Shown here: piece after piece, positions 32,074 to 40,327 of the stretch | Layout of the letters: each line of letters begins with the position of its first letter | Numbering within the stretch: position 1 is the first letter of the stretch | Assembly (NCBI RefSeq): GCF_900108175.1 | Contig: NZ_FNVO01000037.1 | Coordinates: 1-42,526, forward strand | Source of the DNA: Thermomonospora echinospora | GTDB taxonomy: Bacteria; Actinomycetota; Actinomycetes; Streptosporangiales; Streptosporangiaceae | DNA: 42,526 nt | Direction of reading: 5' to 3' | Program-made: the position numbers and the translations under genes | The notes under the pieces: model-generated | Seen by the model: only the letters and a program-made list of their open reading frames with translations | Told to the model about the DNA's origin: nothing | Databases searched by the model: none

Positions 32074-32887
32074 GGTCAAGGAGAGGGCTCGGGTGAGCGA
32101 CTCCGCACCCCAACCCCAGGTGGTCATCGACCCGACCCGCGAGCCGATCGTGGTGGTCGACGACCTGCACATCGTCTACCGGGTCTACGGGGCCGGCGGC
32201 GGCAAGGGCACCGCCGCCACCGCGCTGATGCGGGTGCTGCGCCGGCAGAACCGCCCGCAGATGAAGGAGGTCCACGCCGTGCGCGGCGTGTCCTTCGTGG
32301 CCTACCGGGGCGATGCGATCGGCGTGATCGGCACCAACGGCTCGGGCAAGTCCACGCTGCTGAAGGCGATCGCGGGCCTGCTGCCGCCGGCCCGCGGCGG
32401 CGTCTACACCCAGGGCCAGCCATCGCTGCTGGGCGTCAACGCGGCGCTGATGCGGGAGCTGTCGGGCGAGCGCAACATCGTGCTGGGCTGCCTGGCGATG
32501 GGCCTGACCCCCGAGGAGACCAGGGCCAAGTACGACGAGATCGTCAAGTTCGCCGACCTCAAGCCGGGCTTCATCCAGTACCCGATGTCCACCTACTCCT
32601 CGGGGATGGGCGCCCGGCTGCGCTTCGCCATCGCCGCCGCCCGCACCCACGACGTGCTCCTCATCGACGAGGCGCTGGCCACCGGGGACGCCAAGTTCAA
32701 GCGGCGCAGCAAGGCCAAGATCAACGAGCTGCGCAAGGACGCCGGCGCGGTGTTCCTGGTCGCCCACAACCTCGACCAGGTCGAGGAGACCTGCAACCGG
32801 GTGATCTGGCTGGACGAGGGCAGGATCCGGATGGACGGCGACACCAAGGAGGTCATCGCCGCCTACACCGAGGCCACCGGCAAGTAA
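32066..32887 (+). CDS. ABC exporter ATPase (TagH/Wzt-like)
   Basis: 273 residues with Walker A GTNGSGKST (89-97), signature YSSGMGARL near 176, and Walker B VLLIDEAL near 198. VHAVRGVSFVAYRGDAIGVI before Walker A is typical of Wzt/TagH ATPases. No C-terminal carbohydrate-binding domain follows, as in the short TagH type. Start GTG at 32066 behind GGAGGAGAGG, overlapping the permease gene by 8 bp. Confidence 0.94.
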   Translation: MAEVKERARVSDSAPQPQVVIDPTREPIVVVDDLHIVYRVYGAGGGKGTAATALMRVLRRQNRPQMKEVHAVRGVSFVAYRGDAIGVIGTNGSGKSTLLKAIAGLLPPARGGVYTQGQPSLLGVNAALMRELSGERNIVLGCLAMGLTPEETRAKYDEIVKFADLKPGFIQYPMSTYSSGMGARLRFAIAAARTHDVLLIDEALATGDAKFKRRSKAKINELRKDAGAVFLVAHNLDQVEETCNRVIWLDEGRIRMDGDTKEVIAAYTEATGK

Positions 32888-32924
32888 CCCATATCCCGCA
32901 CCGCGCGTTCCGTAGGAGGTCTGC

Positions 32925-33446
32925 ATGCCCGGACAGCCGCCGCTTCCGCACGAGTATCTGCCCGAGGTCCCGTCGTTCACGGTGACCAGTGACGACATCG
33001 CCGACGGCGAGCGCATGGCCGAGGCGCAGGTCTTCGACGACTGGGGTTTCTCCGGAGGCAACGTCTCCCCGCAGCTGCGCTGGTCGGGCTTCCCGGAGGA
33101 GACCAAGAGCTTCGCGGTGACCTGCTACGACCCCGACGCCCCGACCGGCAGCGGGTTCTGGCACTGGGTGCTGTTCGACATCCCGGCGAACGTGACCGAG
33201 CTGCCCGCCGGGGCAGGGGCCGCCGACTCCACGGTGGGCGTCCAGTCCCGCAACGACTACGGCAACAAGGCCTACGGCGGGGCGGCGCCGCCTCCCGGCA
33301 AGCCGCACCGCTACGTGTTCACCGTGCACGCCCTGGACACCGAGTCGCTGGGCATCGACTCCGAGGTGATGCCGGCGGTGGCGGGCTTCAACATCACCGC
33401 GCACACCCTGGCGCGAGCGTCCATCGTGCCGGTCTACGAGTCCTGA
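32925..33446 (+). CDS. YbhB/YbcL-type PEBP family protein
   Basis: 173 residues, no signal peptide. It has the phosphatidylethanolamine-binding protein signatures: [37 protein letters not shown] and the [13 protein letters not shown] strand. Bacterial PEBPs may bind small ligands or inhibit proteases; function is not settled. RBS GTAGGAGG. It follows the exporter by 37 bp, so it may be cotranscribed, but a functional link is not implied. Confidence 0.93.
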   Translation: MPGQPPLPHEYLPEVPSFTVTSDDIADGERMAEAQVFDDWGFSGGNVSPQLRWSGFPEETKSFAVTCYDPDAPTGSGFWHWVLFDIPANVTELPAGAGAADSTVGVQSRNDYGNKAYGGAAPPPGKPHRYVFTVHALDTESLGIDSEVMPAVAGFNITAHTLARASIVPVYES

Positions 33447-33466
33447 CCGGCTCCCACCCATGACAT

Positions 33467-33506
33467 GCGGGCCCCGCCGTGACCACTGTGGCACGGCGGG
33501 GCCCGC
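33467..33506 (+). terminator. Strong terminator after the PEBP gene
   Basis: GCGGGCCCCGCCGTG (33467-33481) pairs perfectly with 33492-33506 (15 bp, 10-nt loop that can itself pair), 20 nt after the stop. Confidence 0.85.
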
Positions 33507-33511
33507 GCGTT

Positions 33512-33575
33512 CTCCGGGCCGTGCGCTCCCTCCGGGCCGTGCGCTCCGCCAGAGTCCGCACGGCCCGCACGGCCC
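33512..33575. repeat. Tandem repeats and inverted repeat before the KamA stop
   Basis: CTCCGGGCCGTGCGCTCC is tandemly duplicated (33512-33529, 33530-33547) and GCACGGCCC is duplicated at 33558 and 33567. GGGCCGTGCG (33534-33543) and CGCACGGCCC (33557-33566) form a 10-bp stem that could terminate the minus-strand gene ending at 33599. Confidence 0.65.
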
Positions 33576-33598
33576 GTCCGGACGCGGCGGAGCGCCGG

Positions 33599-34936
33599 TC
33601 AGCGGGACGGCAGGACCATGTCCTCGAAGGGGAACCGGTCGGCGAAGGCCGGCTTGAGGTCGTCCAGCCACACCGCCGCCGGGTCGTACTTGGCGAAGAA
33701 GGGCTTGTTGACCAGCGCGTCGTCGCGGCACTGGATGAAGTGCAGCACGAAGACCTTCTCACCGCCCAGCTCCACCACCCCGTCCACGCAGACCTTGCCG
33801 GGGGTGGCCGACATCGACGGGCCGCGCACGGTCCGGGCCAGCCCGGAGACGTTGCGGTAGGCGTCGCTGAAGATCTCATGCGCCTGGGCCAGCGGCACCG
33901 CGAAGTAGTCCTGCGGGCCGGTGTCGCGTTCCACGAACATGTAGTACGGCACCATGCCCATCCGGGTCTGGGTGCGCCACATGGACTCCCAGACCGCCGG
34001 GTCGTCGTTGATGGAGCGGATCAGCGGGGCCTGGGTGCGGATCACCGCGCCGGTGTCGCGGATGCGGCGCACCGCCCGGTGCACCATCTCCGGCTCCAGC
34101 TCGCGCGGGTGGGTGAAGTGCGCCATGAACGCCAGGTTCTTGCCCGCCGCCACGACTTGCTCGAACAGCCGCAGCATGGCGTCGGCGTCGGGGTCGGTGA
34201 CGAACTTCTGCGGCCAGTAGGCCAGCGACTTGGTGCCGATCCGGATCGACTCCAGCTGCTCCAGGTCCAGCAGCGGCTCCACGTACCGGCGCAGCACCGG
34301 CTCACCCATGATCATCGCGTCGCCGCCGGTGAACAGCACGCTGGTCACCTTGGGGTGGGCGATCAGGTAGTCGCGCAGCTGGGTGGTGTCGTCACCGGCC
34401 AGCTTGAGGTCGGGGTCGCCGACGAACTGGGCCCAGCGGAAGCAGTACGTGCAGTACGCGTGACAGGTCTGGCCCTGCTTGGGGAAGTACAGCACGGTCT
34501 CGTCGTACTTGTGCTGCATCCCGGGCACCGCGCCGTCGCCGAAGCTGGGGACGTTGAGCTCCAGTTGGCCGGCCGGGTGGGGGTTCAGCCGCATCCGCAC
34601 CCGGTTTGCGGCGGCCTCGATCTCCTGCCGGGGGGCCTGGCGGCGCAGCAGGTCACCGATGTGCGCGACGTCGTCGGCGGGGAGCATGTCCTCCTGCGGG
34701 AAGACCAGGCGGTAGATCGGGTCGTCCGGCACGGCCGACCAGTCGATGAGCTCCTCGACGACGTAGCTGTTGGTCCGGAATGGCAGCACCGTGGCCACCG
34801 CCCGGATCGCCAGGCGCTGCTCCGGCGGCAGCCCGGCGCGGACGGTGAGTTCGTCCAGGTGCTTGGCGGTGAAGGCACGGAACTTGCGGCCGGTGGACCG
34901 CTCCGTGGACGGCACCGCGTCATTGACCAAGGTCAC
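33599..34936 (-). CDS. KamA-family radical SAM aminomutase (lysine 2,3-aminomutase-like)
   Basis: 445 residues. The radical SAM cluster motif CHAYCTYC gives Cys158, Cys162 and Cys165 (CX3CX2C), followed by FRWAQFVGD; SVLFTGGDAM and a C-terminal SATPGKV near the expected PLP lysine support the aminomutase group. Whether lysine or another amino acid is the substrate cannot be said, and no acetyltransferase of a beta-lysine osmolyte pathway is adjacent. Start GTG at 34936 with AAGGAG 9 nt upstream; the open frame reaches 35110 through non-coding-like DNA. Confidence 0.88.
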   Translation of the reverse strand: MTLVNDAVPSTERSTGRKFRAFTAKHLDELTVRAGLPPEQRLAIRAVATVLPFRTNSYVVEELIDWSAVPDDPIYRLVFPQEDMLPADDVAHIGDLLRRQAPRQEIEAAANRVRMRLNPHPAGQLELNVPSFGDGAVPGMQHKYDETVLYFPKQGQTCHAYCTYCFRWAQFVGDPDLKLAGDDTTQLRDYLIAHPKVTSVLFTGGDAMIMGEPVLRRYVEPLLDLEQLESIRIGTKSLAYWPQKFVTDPDADAMLRLFEQVVAAGKNLAFMAHFTHPRELEPEMVHRAVRRIRDTGAVIRTQAPLIRSINDDPAVWESMWRTQTRMGMVPYYMFVERDTGPQDYFAVPLAQAHEIFSDAYRNVSGLARTVRGPSMSATPGKVCVDGVVELGGEKVFVLHFIQCRDDALVNKPFFAKYDPAAVWLDDLKPAFADRFPFEDMVLPSR

Positions 34937-35177
34937 GTGGCAGTACTCCTTGTGTTCATGTGAAGGCCCCCTGCACCCCTTCACCCCTGCGCCCCCGTCA
35001 CGATGTACAGATACCCTCTCCGCTCGGTAAAGATACTGGTCAACGCGCATGTTTCCGGCCGGAACCAACACGAGTCGGGCAACAGGGGGGCCATCTGTAC
35101 AACGATCCAAAGGCGGGAAAGTGTCGCCCCTCCGCTGCGCACGGTCAGCCCTCCCTATCCTGAGCAGGGAGATGCCG

Positions 35178-35936
35178 ATGCGAGCGCGGGGACTGAGGGA
35201 ACAGGTGAAGCCGGGGCGTCACGAGGCCGGGCCGGGCCGGATGCCGGGCCATGCCGTGGTCCTGGCCGTGATCGCCGGGCTGAGCTACAGCACGTTCGTG
35301 CTGGGCCACTTCCTCAACCCCGACCTGGACCTGATCAACGCCTACGTCAGCGAACTGTCGGCGGTCAACCAGCCCTTTCGCGCCGTCTTCAACACCGGCG
35401 ACCTGGTGACCGGCGTCTGCTCCGTGCTGGTGGCCGTCACCGCGCTGGCCCGGCTGGCCCGCCGTTCGCTGGCCCGGGCCGGCTGGACGTTCCTGCTGCT
35501 GTTCGGGGCGTGCGCCATCGGGGACGCGGTCTTCCCGCTGGACTGCGCCCCCAGCCTGCAGACCTGGTGCGCGCTGCGCGAGCAGGCCCAGCAGGTGTCC
35601 TTCTCCCACCAGTTCCACGCAGTGACCAGCAGCTTCGTCATCGTCTTCGGGGTGCTGGCGCTGTTCACCCTGTCGCTGGCGGCCCGCCGGTACGGCTGGT
35701 GGCCGACGCTGGCCCGCTGGGGCCGGATCCTGGCCGTCGCCGAGGCGCTGTGCGGGCTGGGCACCCTGCTGTTGATGATCCGCGGAAGCTGGCTGGGCTT
35801 GATGCAACAGGTCCAGATCGGCATCCTGTGCGCCGGGCTGCTGGTCATCGCCCGAGCACTGCATGAGGACCGGGTGGCCCGCCCGTCCGTGCTCGCCGCC
35901 GGCCCCGCGAGGAGATGCCATGAGCCAGAACGGTGA
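35178..35936 (+). CDS. DUF998 family membrane protein
   Basis: 252 residues with about six hydrophobic segments. YVSELSAVNQPFRAVFNTGD and FLLLFGACAIGDAVFPLDCAP are the typical DUF998 features, as are HQFHAVTSS and the later paired helices. Function unknown. ATG at 35178 has GGGAG 6 nt upstream; the ATG at 35172 is too close to the RBS. It overlaps the next gene by 17 bp, beginning a three- or four-gene operon. Confidence 0.88.
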   Translation: MRARGLREQVKPGRHEAGPGRMPGHAVVLAVIAGLSYSTFVLGHFLNPDLDLINAYVSELSAVNQPFRAVFNTGDLVTGVCSVLVAVTALARLARRSLARAGWTFLLLFGACAIGDAVFPLDCAPSLQTWCALREQAQQVSFSHQFHAVTSSFVIVFGVLALFTLSLAARRYGWWPTLARWGRILAVAEALCGLGTLLLMIRGSWLGLMQQVQIGILCAGLLVIARALHEDRVARPSVLAAGPARRCHEPER

Positions 35937-36822
35937 CACCCGCCGGGACGGGACGTTCGTCGATCTCGCCGGCGAGCGGATCCACCTGGTGCAGACCGGC
36001 CCGCCGGACGCCCCGCCGGTGCTGCTGACCTCCGGGCTGGGCGGCGCCTGGTTCGACTGGGAGCCGGTGATCGAGGCGCTGGAGGGCAACCGGGTGCTGT
36101 GCTTCGACCGTCCCGGCACAGGGCTGAGCCCGGCCGCGCACAGCAGGCCCAGCCTGCGCCGGGAGGTCCGGCTGCTGGCCGCCCTGGCCCGGTGGGCGGG
36201 CCCGCCGGTGACGGTGGTGGCCCACTCCATGGCCGGTTTCCAAGCCGAGGCGCTGGCGCGCGTCCATCCCCGGCTGGTGCGCGGGCTGGTGCTGCTGGAC
36301 CCCAGCTACGAGACCTCGCCGTGGTCGGGCGTACGGATCTCCGCGGCGATGCAGCCCGTCCTCCAGGTGGCCGGCCGGGCGTTCGGGCTCACCGGCATCC
36401 CCTGGCTGACCGCCCCCCGAGCCCGCCGATCGCTGCTGCGGTTCACCAGCAGACGCAAGCCGCCGGTGCCGGACAAAACGGTGCGCGCGGTGTACGGGCG
36501 CGGCACGGTGCTGGGCACCCTGCTCGCCGAGAACGCCGCCTACCGCGAGATGGCCGCGGACGTGCTCGCGCTGCGCAAGCGACTGCCGTTCCCGCCCGTT
36601 CCGCTGGTGGTGCTCACCGCGCTTGCCGACCTGGGGGACGGGGAGAAGGCCGCGGGCTGGACCGCCGACCACCGCGAACTGGCCGCGATGAGCCCGTACG
36701 GGCGGCAGGTGGACCTGCCGGACGCCCTGCACCTGGTGCAGCTCGACCGGCCCGACGCCGTCGCCGAGGCCGTCGCCGAGGTCATCGCGGGCGTCCCGGC
36801 GGACGAGGACGGGCCACAGTGA
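35920..36822 (+). CDS. Alpha/beta hydrolase
   Basis: 300 residues, single alpha/beta hydrolase domain. VLCFDRPGTGLSPAA and the nucleophile elbow VVAHSMAGF place Ser103; Ala replaces the usual first Gly. ALHLVQLDRPDAVAEAV near the end supplies the catalytic His. No signal peptide. Substrate unknown. RBS GAGGAG 6 nt before the ATG; overlaps the DUF998 gene by 17 bp and the lipoprotein gene by 4 bp. Confidence 0.9.
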   Translation: MSQNGDTRRDGTFVDLAGERIHLVQTGPPDAPPVLLTSGLGGAWFDWEPVIEALEGNRVLCFDRPGTGLSPAAHSRPSLRREVRLLAALARWAGPPVTVVAHSMAGFQAEALARVHPRLVRGLVLLDPSYETSPWSGVRISAAMQPVLQVAGRAFGLTGIPWLTAPRARRSLLRFTSRRKPPVPDKTVRAVYGRGTVLGTLLAENAAYREMAADVLALRKRLPFPPVPLVVLTALADLGDGEKAAGWTADHRELAAMSPYGRQVDLPDALHLVQLDRPDAVAEAVAEVIAGVPADEDGPQ

Positions 36823-37265
36823 CGATCCGGCCGTTCCCGGCCTGCGCCGCCCTGGCCGGCCTGGCGCTCCTGCTGTCCGGCTGCTCGGTGACCCGAACCA
36901 TCTCGGCGGGCGCCTACCGGACCGCCGTGGCGGACGGGACGGTGGCCGAGCTGCGGCGGCTGGGCATCACGGCGGAACGGCGCCCGCAGTGCCACATGCC
37001 GGACACCGGCTCCCCCACCGTCGTGCGGATCACCTGCACCGGCCGGACGGTCACCGGCCAGCCGATCGGGGTGCGGGGCGTCGTCACAGCCGCCGACACC
37101 TCCCGCCCGGACGAGCACTACGTCATCACCGTCGCAGGCCGGGAGGTGCTGCGTAAATCCTGTCTGGGGCTTGGCTGCACCGCACAGCACACACCGGTGC
37201 ACCAGCACGAGCCCCGGTACGAGAACGGCCAAGTCCCGGAAAAGCCCGCCCGCCACGACGGATGA
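36819..37265 (+). CDS. DUF4333-like lipoprotein
   Basis: 148 residues with a lipoprotein signal (LALLLSGC, Cys22). The mature part has CHMPDTGSPTVVRITCTG, a TGQPIGV strand and a second Cys pair in SCLGLGC. This resembles small DUF4333-type secreted domains of actinomycetes. Start GTG overlaps the hydrolase stop (GTGA). A diverged paralogue follows at 37281. Confidence 0.75.
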   Translation: MTIRPFPACAALAGLALLLSGCSVTRTISAGAYRTAVADGTVAELRRLGITAERRPQCHMPDTGSPTVVRITCTGRTVTGQPIGVRGVVTAADTSRPDEHYVITVAGREVLRKSCLGLGCTAQHTPVHQHEPRYENGQVPEKPARHDG

Positions 37266-37280
37266 GCCCGTGCCCGATCG

Positions 37281-37721
37281 GTGACCTTACGTGATGTGAA
37301 GGTACTCAGTGGTGTGAAGTCACTCGACGGTGTGCGGGCGAAGGTGCTCATCGGCGCGGTCGCCGCCGTCGTCCTCGTGGTGAGCGGCACGATCGCGTAC
37401 TTGGTGTTCTCCGATCGCCGGGAACTGCGGCACGAGACCCAGGTGGCGCTGCGCACGGCCATGCCCGCCCTGGCCACCGCCGAGCTGCGGTCCCGAGGGC
37501 ACGCCCTGAACGGCCCGCTGAAGTGCGCCGACATGGCGGGATGGACGAAACGCAAGATGCGGGTGCGGTGCGCCGGCACCACCACGGACCACAAGCCGGT
37601 CGAGGTGATCGGGGCCGCCGAGCACGTCGGCAAGCAGGAGTTCTTCACCATCCTGGTCGACGGGCGGCCGGTGGTGCAGAACGTGCCGTGCCTGGGTTCC
37701 GACTGCCGCACCGAGAACTGA
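37281..37721 (+). CDS. Membrane-anchored paralogue of the preceding lipoprotein
   Basis: 146 residues: short cytoplasmic N-terminus, one membrane helix (about 22-44, KVLIGAVAAVVLVVSGTIAY), then an outer domain. The two Cys pairs (CADM...RVRCAG and PCLGSDC) and the DHKPVEVIG strand align with those in the protein at 36819. The GTG at 37281 lacks an RBS; a GTG at 37296 is an alternative. It is 15 bp behind the lipoprotein gene. Confidence 0.7.
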   Translation: MTLRDVKVLSGVKSLDGVRAKVLIGAVAAVVLVVSGTIAYLVFSDRRELRHETQVALRTAMPALATAELRSRGHALNGPLKCADMAGWTKRKMRVRCAGTTTDHKPVEVIGAAEHVGKQEFFTILVDGRPVVQNVPCLGSDCRTEN

Positions 37722-37847
37722 GGCCACCGGCGCGCCCAGCCGTGCCCGACCGCTGCCGGCCGTGACCTAACATGCGTTGAGCCGCCTTCGGTGAACCGCC
37801 CCCCATCCCTGCCGCCCCTCGGCGGCGACCGATCTTGGAGCCCGTGA

Positions 37848-38978
37848 ATGACCGGCGATGACACGGGCGCGCCCGCGCGTCCCGTGGCGATCGACACCAT
37901 GGGCGGCGATCACGCGCCCGAGGAGATCATCGCCGGTGCGGTGACCGCGGTGCGCGAGCACGGGGTGCGGCTGGTGCTGGTCGGGCAGGCCCCCCGGGTG
38001 CGGGCCGAGCTGGACCGGCACGGCGTGACCCGGGAGATCCCCATCGTGCACGCCGAGGAGACGCTGGCGATGGACGAGGGCGCGCTGGCCAGCTGGCGCA
38101 AGCCCCGCTCCTCGGTGGCGGTGGCGTGCCATCTGATCAAGACCGGCCGGGCCTCGGCGCTGGTGTCGGCCGGCACCACCGCCGGCGTGGTGGCCACCTC
38201 CCGGCTGCGGCTCAAGGCCCAGCAGGGGGTGCTGCGCCCGGCCATCGCGGTGACCCTGCCCACCCGGCCCCGGCCCACGGTGCTGCTGGACTCGGGCGCC
38301 ACCGCCGACGTCAAGCCCGAGGCGCTGGTGCAGTTCGCCGCGCTCGGCACCGCCTACGCCCAGGTCGCGCTGGGCGTCGAACGGCCCCGGGTGGGACTGC
38401 TGACCATCGGCGCCGAGCCGGGCAAGGGCAACAAGGTCGTCCGGCGGGCGCACGAACTGCTGGCCGGGGGCCAGCACGGGATCGAGTTCGCCGGCAACGT
38501 CGAGGGCGACGACCTGCTGACGGGCGCGGTGGACGTGGTGGTGACCGACGGCTTCACCGGCAACGTCGCCCTCAAGACGATGGAGGGCGCGGCCCGGATG
38601 GCGATGGCCGAGCTCCAGGAGACGCTCAGGTCGAGCACGACCGCGAAGATGGGCGCGCTGCTGCAGCGCCGCCGCCTCCAGGCGCTTCGGGACCGGCTGA
38701 GCTCGGAGACCTACGGCGGCGGGGTGCTGCTGGGACTGAACGGCACGGTGGTCATCGCCCACGGGGCCTCACGGGCACGGGCGATCACCTCGGCCTGCCT
38801 GCTCGCCCACGAACTGGCCGCCGGGCACATCGTGGAGCGGATCCGCGACCAGATCGCGGCCACCCGCACCTCCCGCTTCGTCCTGCGCCTCGGCGAGAAG
38901 GCCGACAAGGAGGCCAAAGAGGCCAAGGAGCACAGGACGGAGCAGGAGCCGCCCGCCCGGCCGGAACCCGGCCCGTGA
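37848..38978 (+). CDS. plsX: Phosphate acyltransferase PlsX
   Basis: 376 residues. It converts acyl-ACP to acyl-phosphate for phosphatidic acid synthesis with PlsY. Family hallmarks: VAIDTMGGDHAPEEI at the start, SAGTTAGVVATS, LLDSGATADVKPE, GNVEGDDLLTGAVDVVVTDG and FTGNVALKTMEG. The last 30 residues form a charged Lys/Glu tail. RBS GGAG 8 nt before the ATG. No rpmF, acpP or fab genes are adjacent, as they are in many bacteria. Confidence 0.93.
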   Translation: MTGDDTGAPARPVAIDTMGGDHAPEEIIAGAVTAVREHGVRLVLVGQAPRVRAELDRHGVTREIPIVHAEETLAMDEGALASWRKPRSSVAVACHLIKTGRASALVSAGTTAGVVATSRLRLKAQQGVLRPAIAVTLPTRPRPTVLLDSGATADVKPEALVQFAALGTAYAQVALGVERPRVGLLTIGAEPGKGNKVVRRAHELLAGGQHGIEFAGNVEGDDLLTGAVDVVVTDGFTGNVALKTMEGAARMAMAELQETLRSSTTAKMGALLQRRRLQALRDRLSSETYGGGVLLGLNGTVVIAHGASRARAITSACLLAHELAAGHIVERIRDQIAATRTSRFVLRLGEKADKEAKEAKEHRTEQEPPARPEPGP

Positions 38979-39041
38979 CGGACCCGCCGCCCCGTTCCCC
39001 GGGAACGCTCCGTTCCCCGTGAGCGCCGCGGACGTCCCCCG

Positions 39042-39287
39042 CTACTGGAGGTAGCCCTCCACCTCGCCGGGCGGGCGGACGTCGGCCTCGTCGGGGTCCT
39101 CCCCGGCGCGGTCCTTGGCGCGGCGCTGCCTGAGCAGGTCCCAGAACTGATCGAGCGCCACCTCGAGCCGCATCAGGCGCCGCTGTTCCTCCGCCTGGTT
39201 CAGCTCGCCCCTCTCGTGCAGATCGCGCAGCCGGCGCTCCTCCTCCACGAGTTCACCGATGCGTACCAGGATGTCCCGCTCGTCCAT
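39042..39287 (-). CDS. DUF2630 family protein
   Basis: 81 residues, a single helical hairpin: MDERDILVRIGELVEEERRL, then LRRL-like LMRLEVALDQFWDLLRQRRA and an acidic tail ending EVEGYLQ. This is the DUF2630 signature, an uncharacterised actinobacterial family. GGGAGG lies 6 nt before the ATG. It is convergent with plsX across a 63-bp gap that contains GTTCCC-C-GGGAAC. Confidence 0.92.
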   Translation of the reverse strand: MDERDILVRIGELVEEERRLRDLHERGELNQAEEQRRLMRLEVALDQFWDLLRQRRAKDRAGEDPDEADVRPPGEVEGYLQ

Positions 39288-39308
39288 GACGATCCTCCCT
39301 TCGAGGAG

Positions 39309-39347
39309 CGCCAGAGCCCCCTCCCGGCTCAGGACGGGGCTCTGGCG
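39309..39347 (-). terminator. Terminator of the histone-like gene
   Basis: CGCCAGAGCCCC (39309-39320) pairs perfectly with GGGGCTCTGGCG (39336-39347), 15-nt loop, just beyond the stop at 39361 on the minus strand and before the DUF2630 start. Confidence 0.8.
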
Positions 39348-39360
39348 ACCGGACGGCCGC

Positions 39361-40233
39361 TCATCCGTTCTCCGGCTCGTCGGCGTTCGTCAGCCCGCTG
39401 AGGAAGCCTCCGCTGGTCTCCGTCGAATGCTGCATGGCGCCGAGGTCGGTCTTGGGCTCCACGAACCCGGTGGTCTCGCCCGCGCGCCCGGCGGAGCCGG
39501 CCGTCCGCTCGGTCTCGGCGGCCGACCGCCCGCCCACCGGTCCGCGCCCGGCCGTAGTTCCGCCCGTCACCGACCCGGGCCCGGCGGCCGTGCCGCCGGC
39601 GGACGCCTTCGGTGCGGCCGAGCGCGCGGTGGCGGTGCTCCTGGCGCCGCCGGCCGCCGACGTCCTCCCCCTGGCCGTCGTGCTCTTGGCCGCCGGCTTG
39701 CGGGCCGTCGTCTTGGCCCCGGTTGTCTTGGCCGCGCCGGATTTCGTCCTGGTGGACTTCTTGGCGGTGGTCGTCCTGGACGTGGTGGACTTGCGCGCGG
39801 GCTGCCTGGCGGCGGTGGTCCTCCCCCCGGCGGCCCGGCCGGTCGTGGTCTTCCTGCCCCTGGAGGTTCCTCTCCTGGTGTCGGTGGCCCCGGACGTGCC
39901 GAGGGCCTTGGCCACGCCGACCACCGTCTTGGTGGCGCCGACCATCGCCTTGCCGGCGGTGGTGACCGCCTTGGTCACGACGCCCACCGACGTCTTGGCG
40001 GTGGAGGCCGTCTTGGCGGCCACCGACTTCATCTGCTCGGTCGCCGAGGTCTCGGCGGCCGGCGCGGTCGTCCGCCGCCTGCCGGACGTGGCCGCCCGGG
40101 TGGACCTCTTGCCGGCGGTGGTCTTCGTCCGCCCGCCGGTGGTCCTCCGGGCGGTGCCGGTCTTCCCGGCGGCCGTGCTCTTCGCACGTGTGGCCGTGCT
40201 GCGGCCCGTGCGGGATGTGGTTTTCGCAGGCAC
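39361..40233 (-). CDS. Histone H1-like, Lys/Arg/Ala/Thr-rich basic protein
   Basis: 290 residues. The first 60 and the central 120-200 are tracts of Lys/Arg-Thr/Ala-Ala repeats (AKKSTRTKSGAAKTTGA type) like histone H1 tails. Residues about 65-112 form a helical, less basic insert (EQMKSVAAKTASTAK, VVTKAVTTAGKAM). The last 80 residues are Gly/Thr-rich and end acidic. Probably a nucleoid-associated DNA-binding protein. GTG at 40233; its GGGGGG site lies in a hairpin loop. It is not the HupS-type HU fusion, because no HU domain is visible. Confidence 0.75.
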   Translation of the reverse strand: MPAKTTSRTGRSTATRAKSTAAGKTGTARRTTGGRTKTTAGKRSTRAATSGRRRTTAPAAETSATEQMKSVAAKTASTAKTSVGVVTKAVTTAGKAMVGATKTVVGVAKALGTSGATDTRRGTSRGRKTTTGRAAGGRTTAARQPARKSTTSRTTTAKKSTRTKSGAAKTTGAKTTARKPAAKSTTARGRTSAAGGARSTATARSAAPKASAGGTAAGPGSVTGGTTAGRGPVGGRSAAETERTAGSAGRAGETTGFVEPKTDLGAMQHSTETSGGFLSGLTNADEPENG

Positions 40234-40258
40234 CTGATCTACCCCCCGTAATGATCAG
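40234..40258 (-). promoter_or_regulatory. Hairpin presenting the ribosome binding site in its loop
   Basis: CTGATC (40234-40239) pairs with GATCAG (40253-40258). The 13-nt loop holds the complement of GGGGGG, the only Shine-Dalgarno candidate of the histone-like gene, whose GTG begins at the very next base on the minus strand. Possible translational control. Confidence 0.4.
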
Positions 40259-40327
40259 CCTGGGGGTTCCATTCCACGGTTACCGTTGCACTACACCCGT
40301 TTCCGGGTCACACCTGCTGACCGTCTC

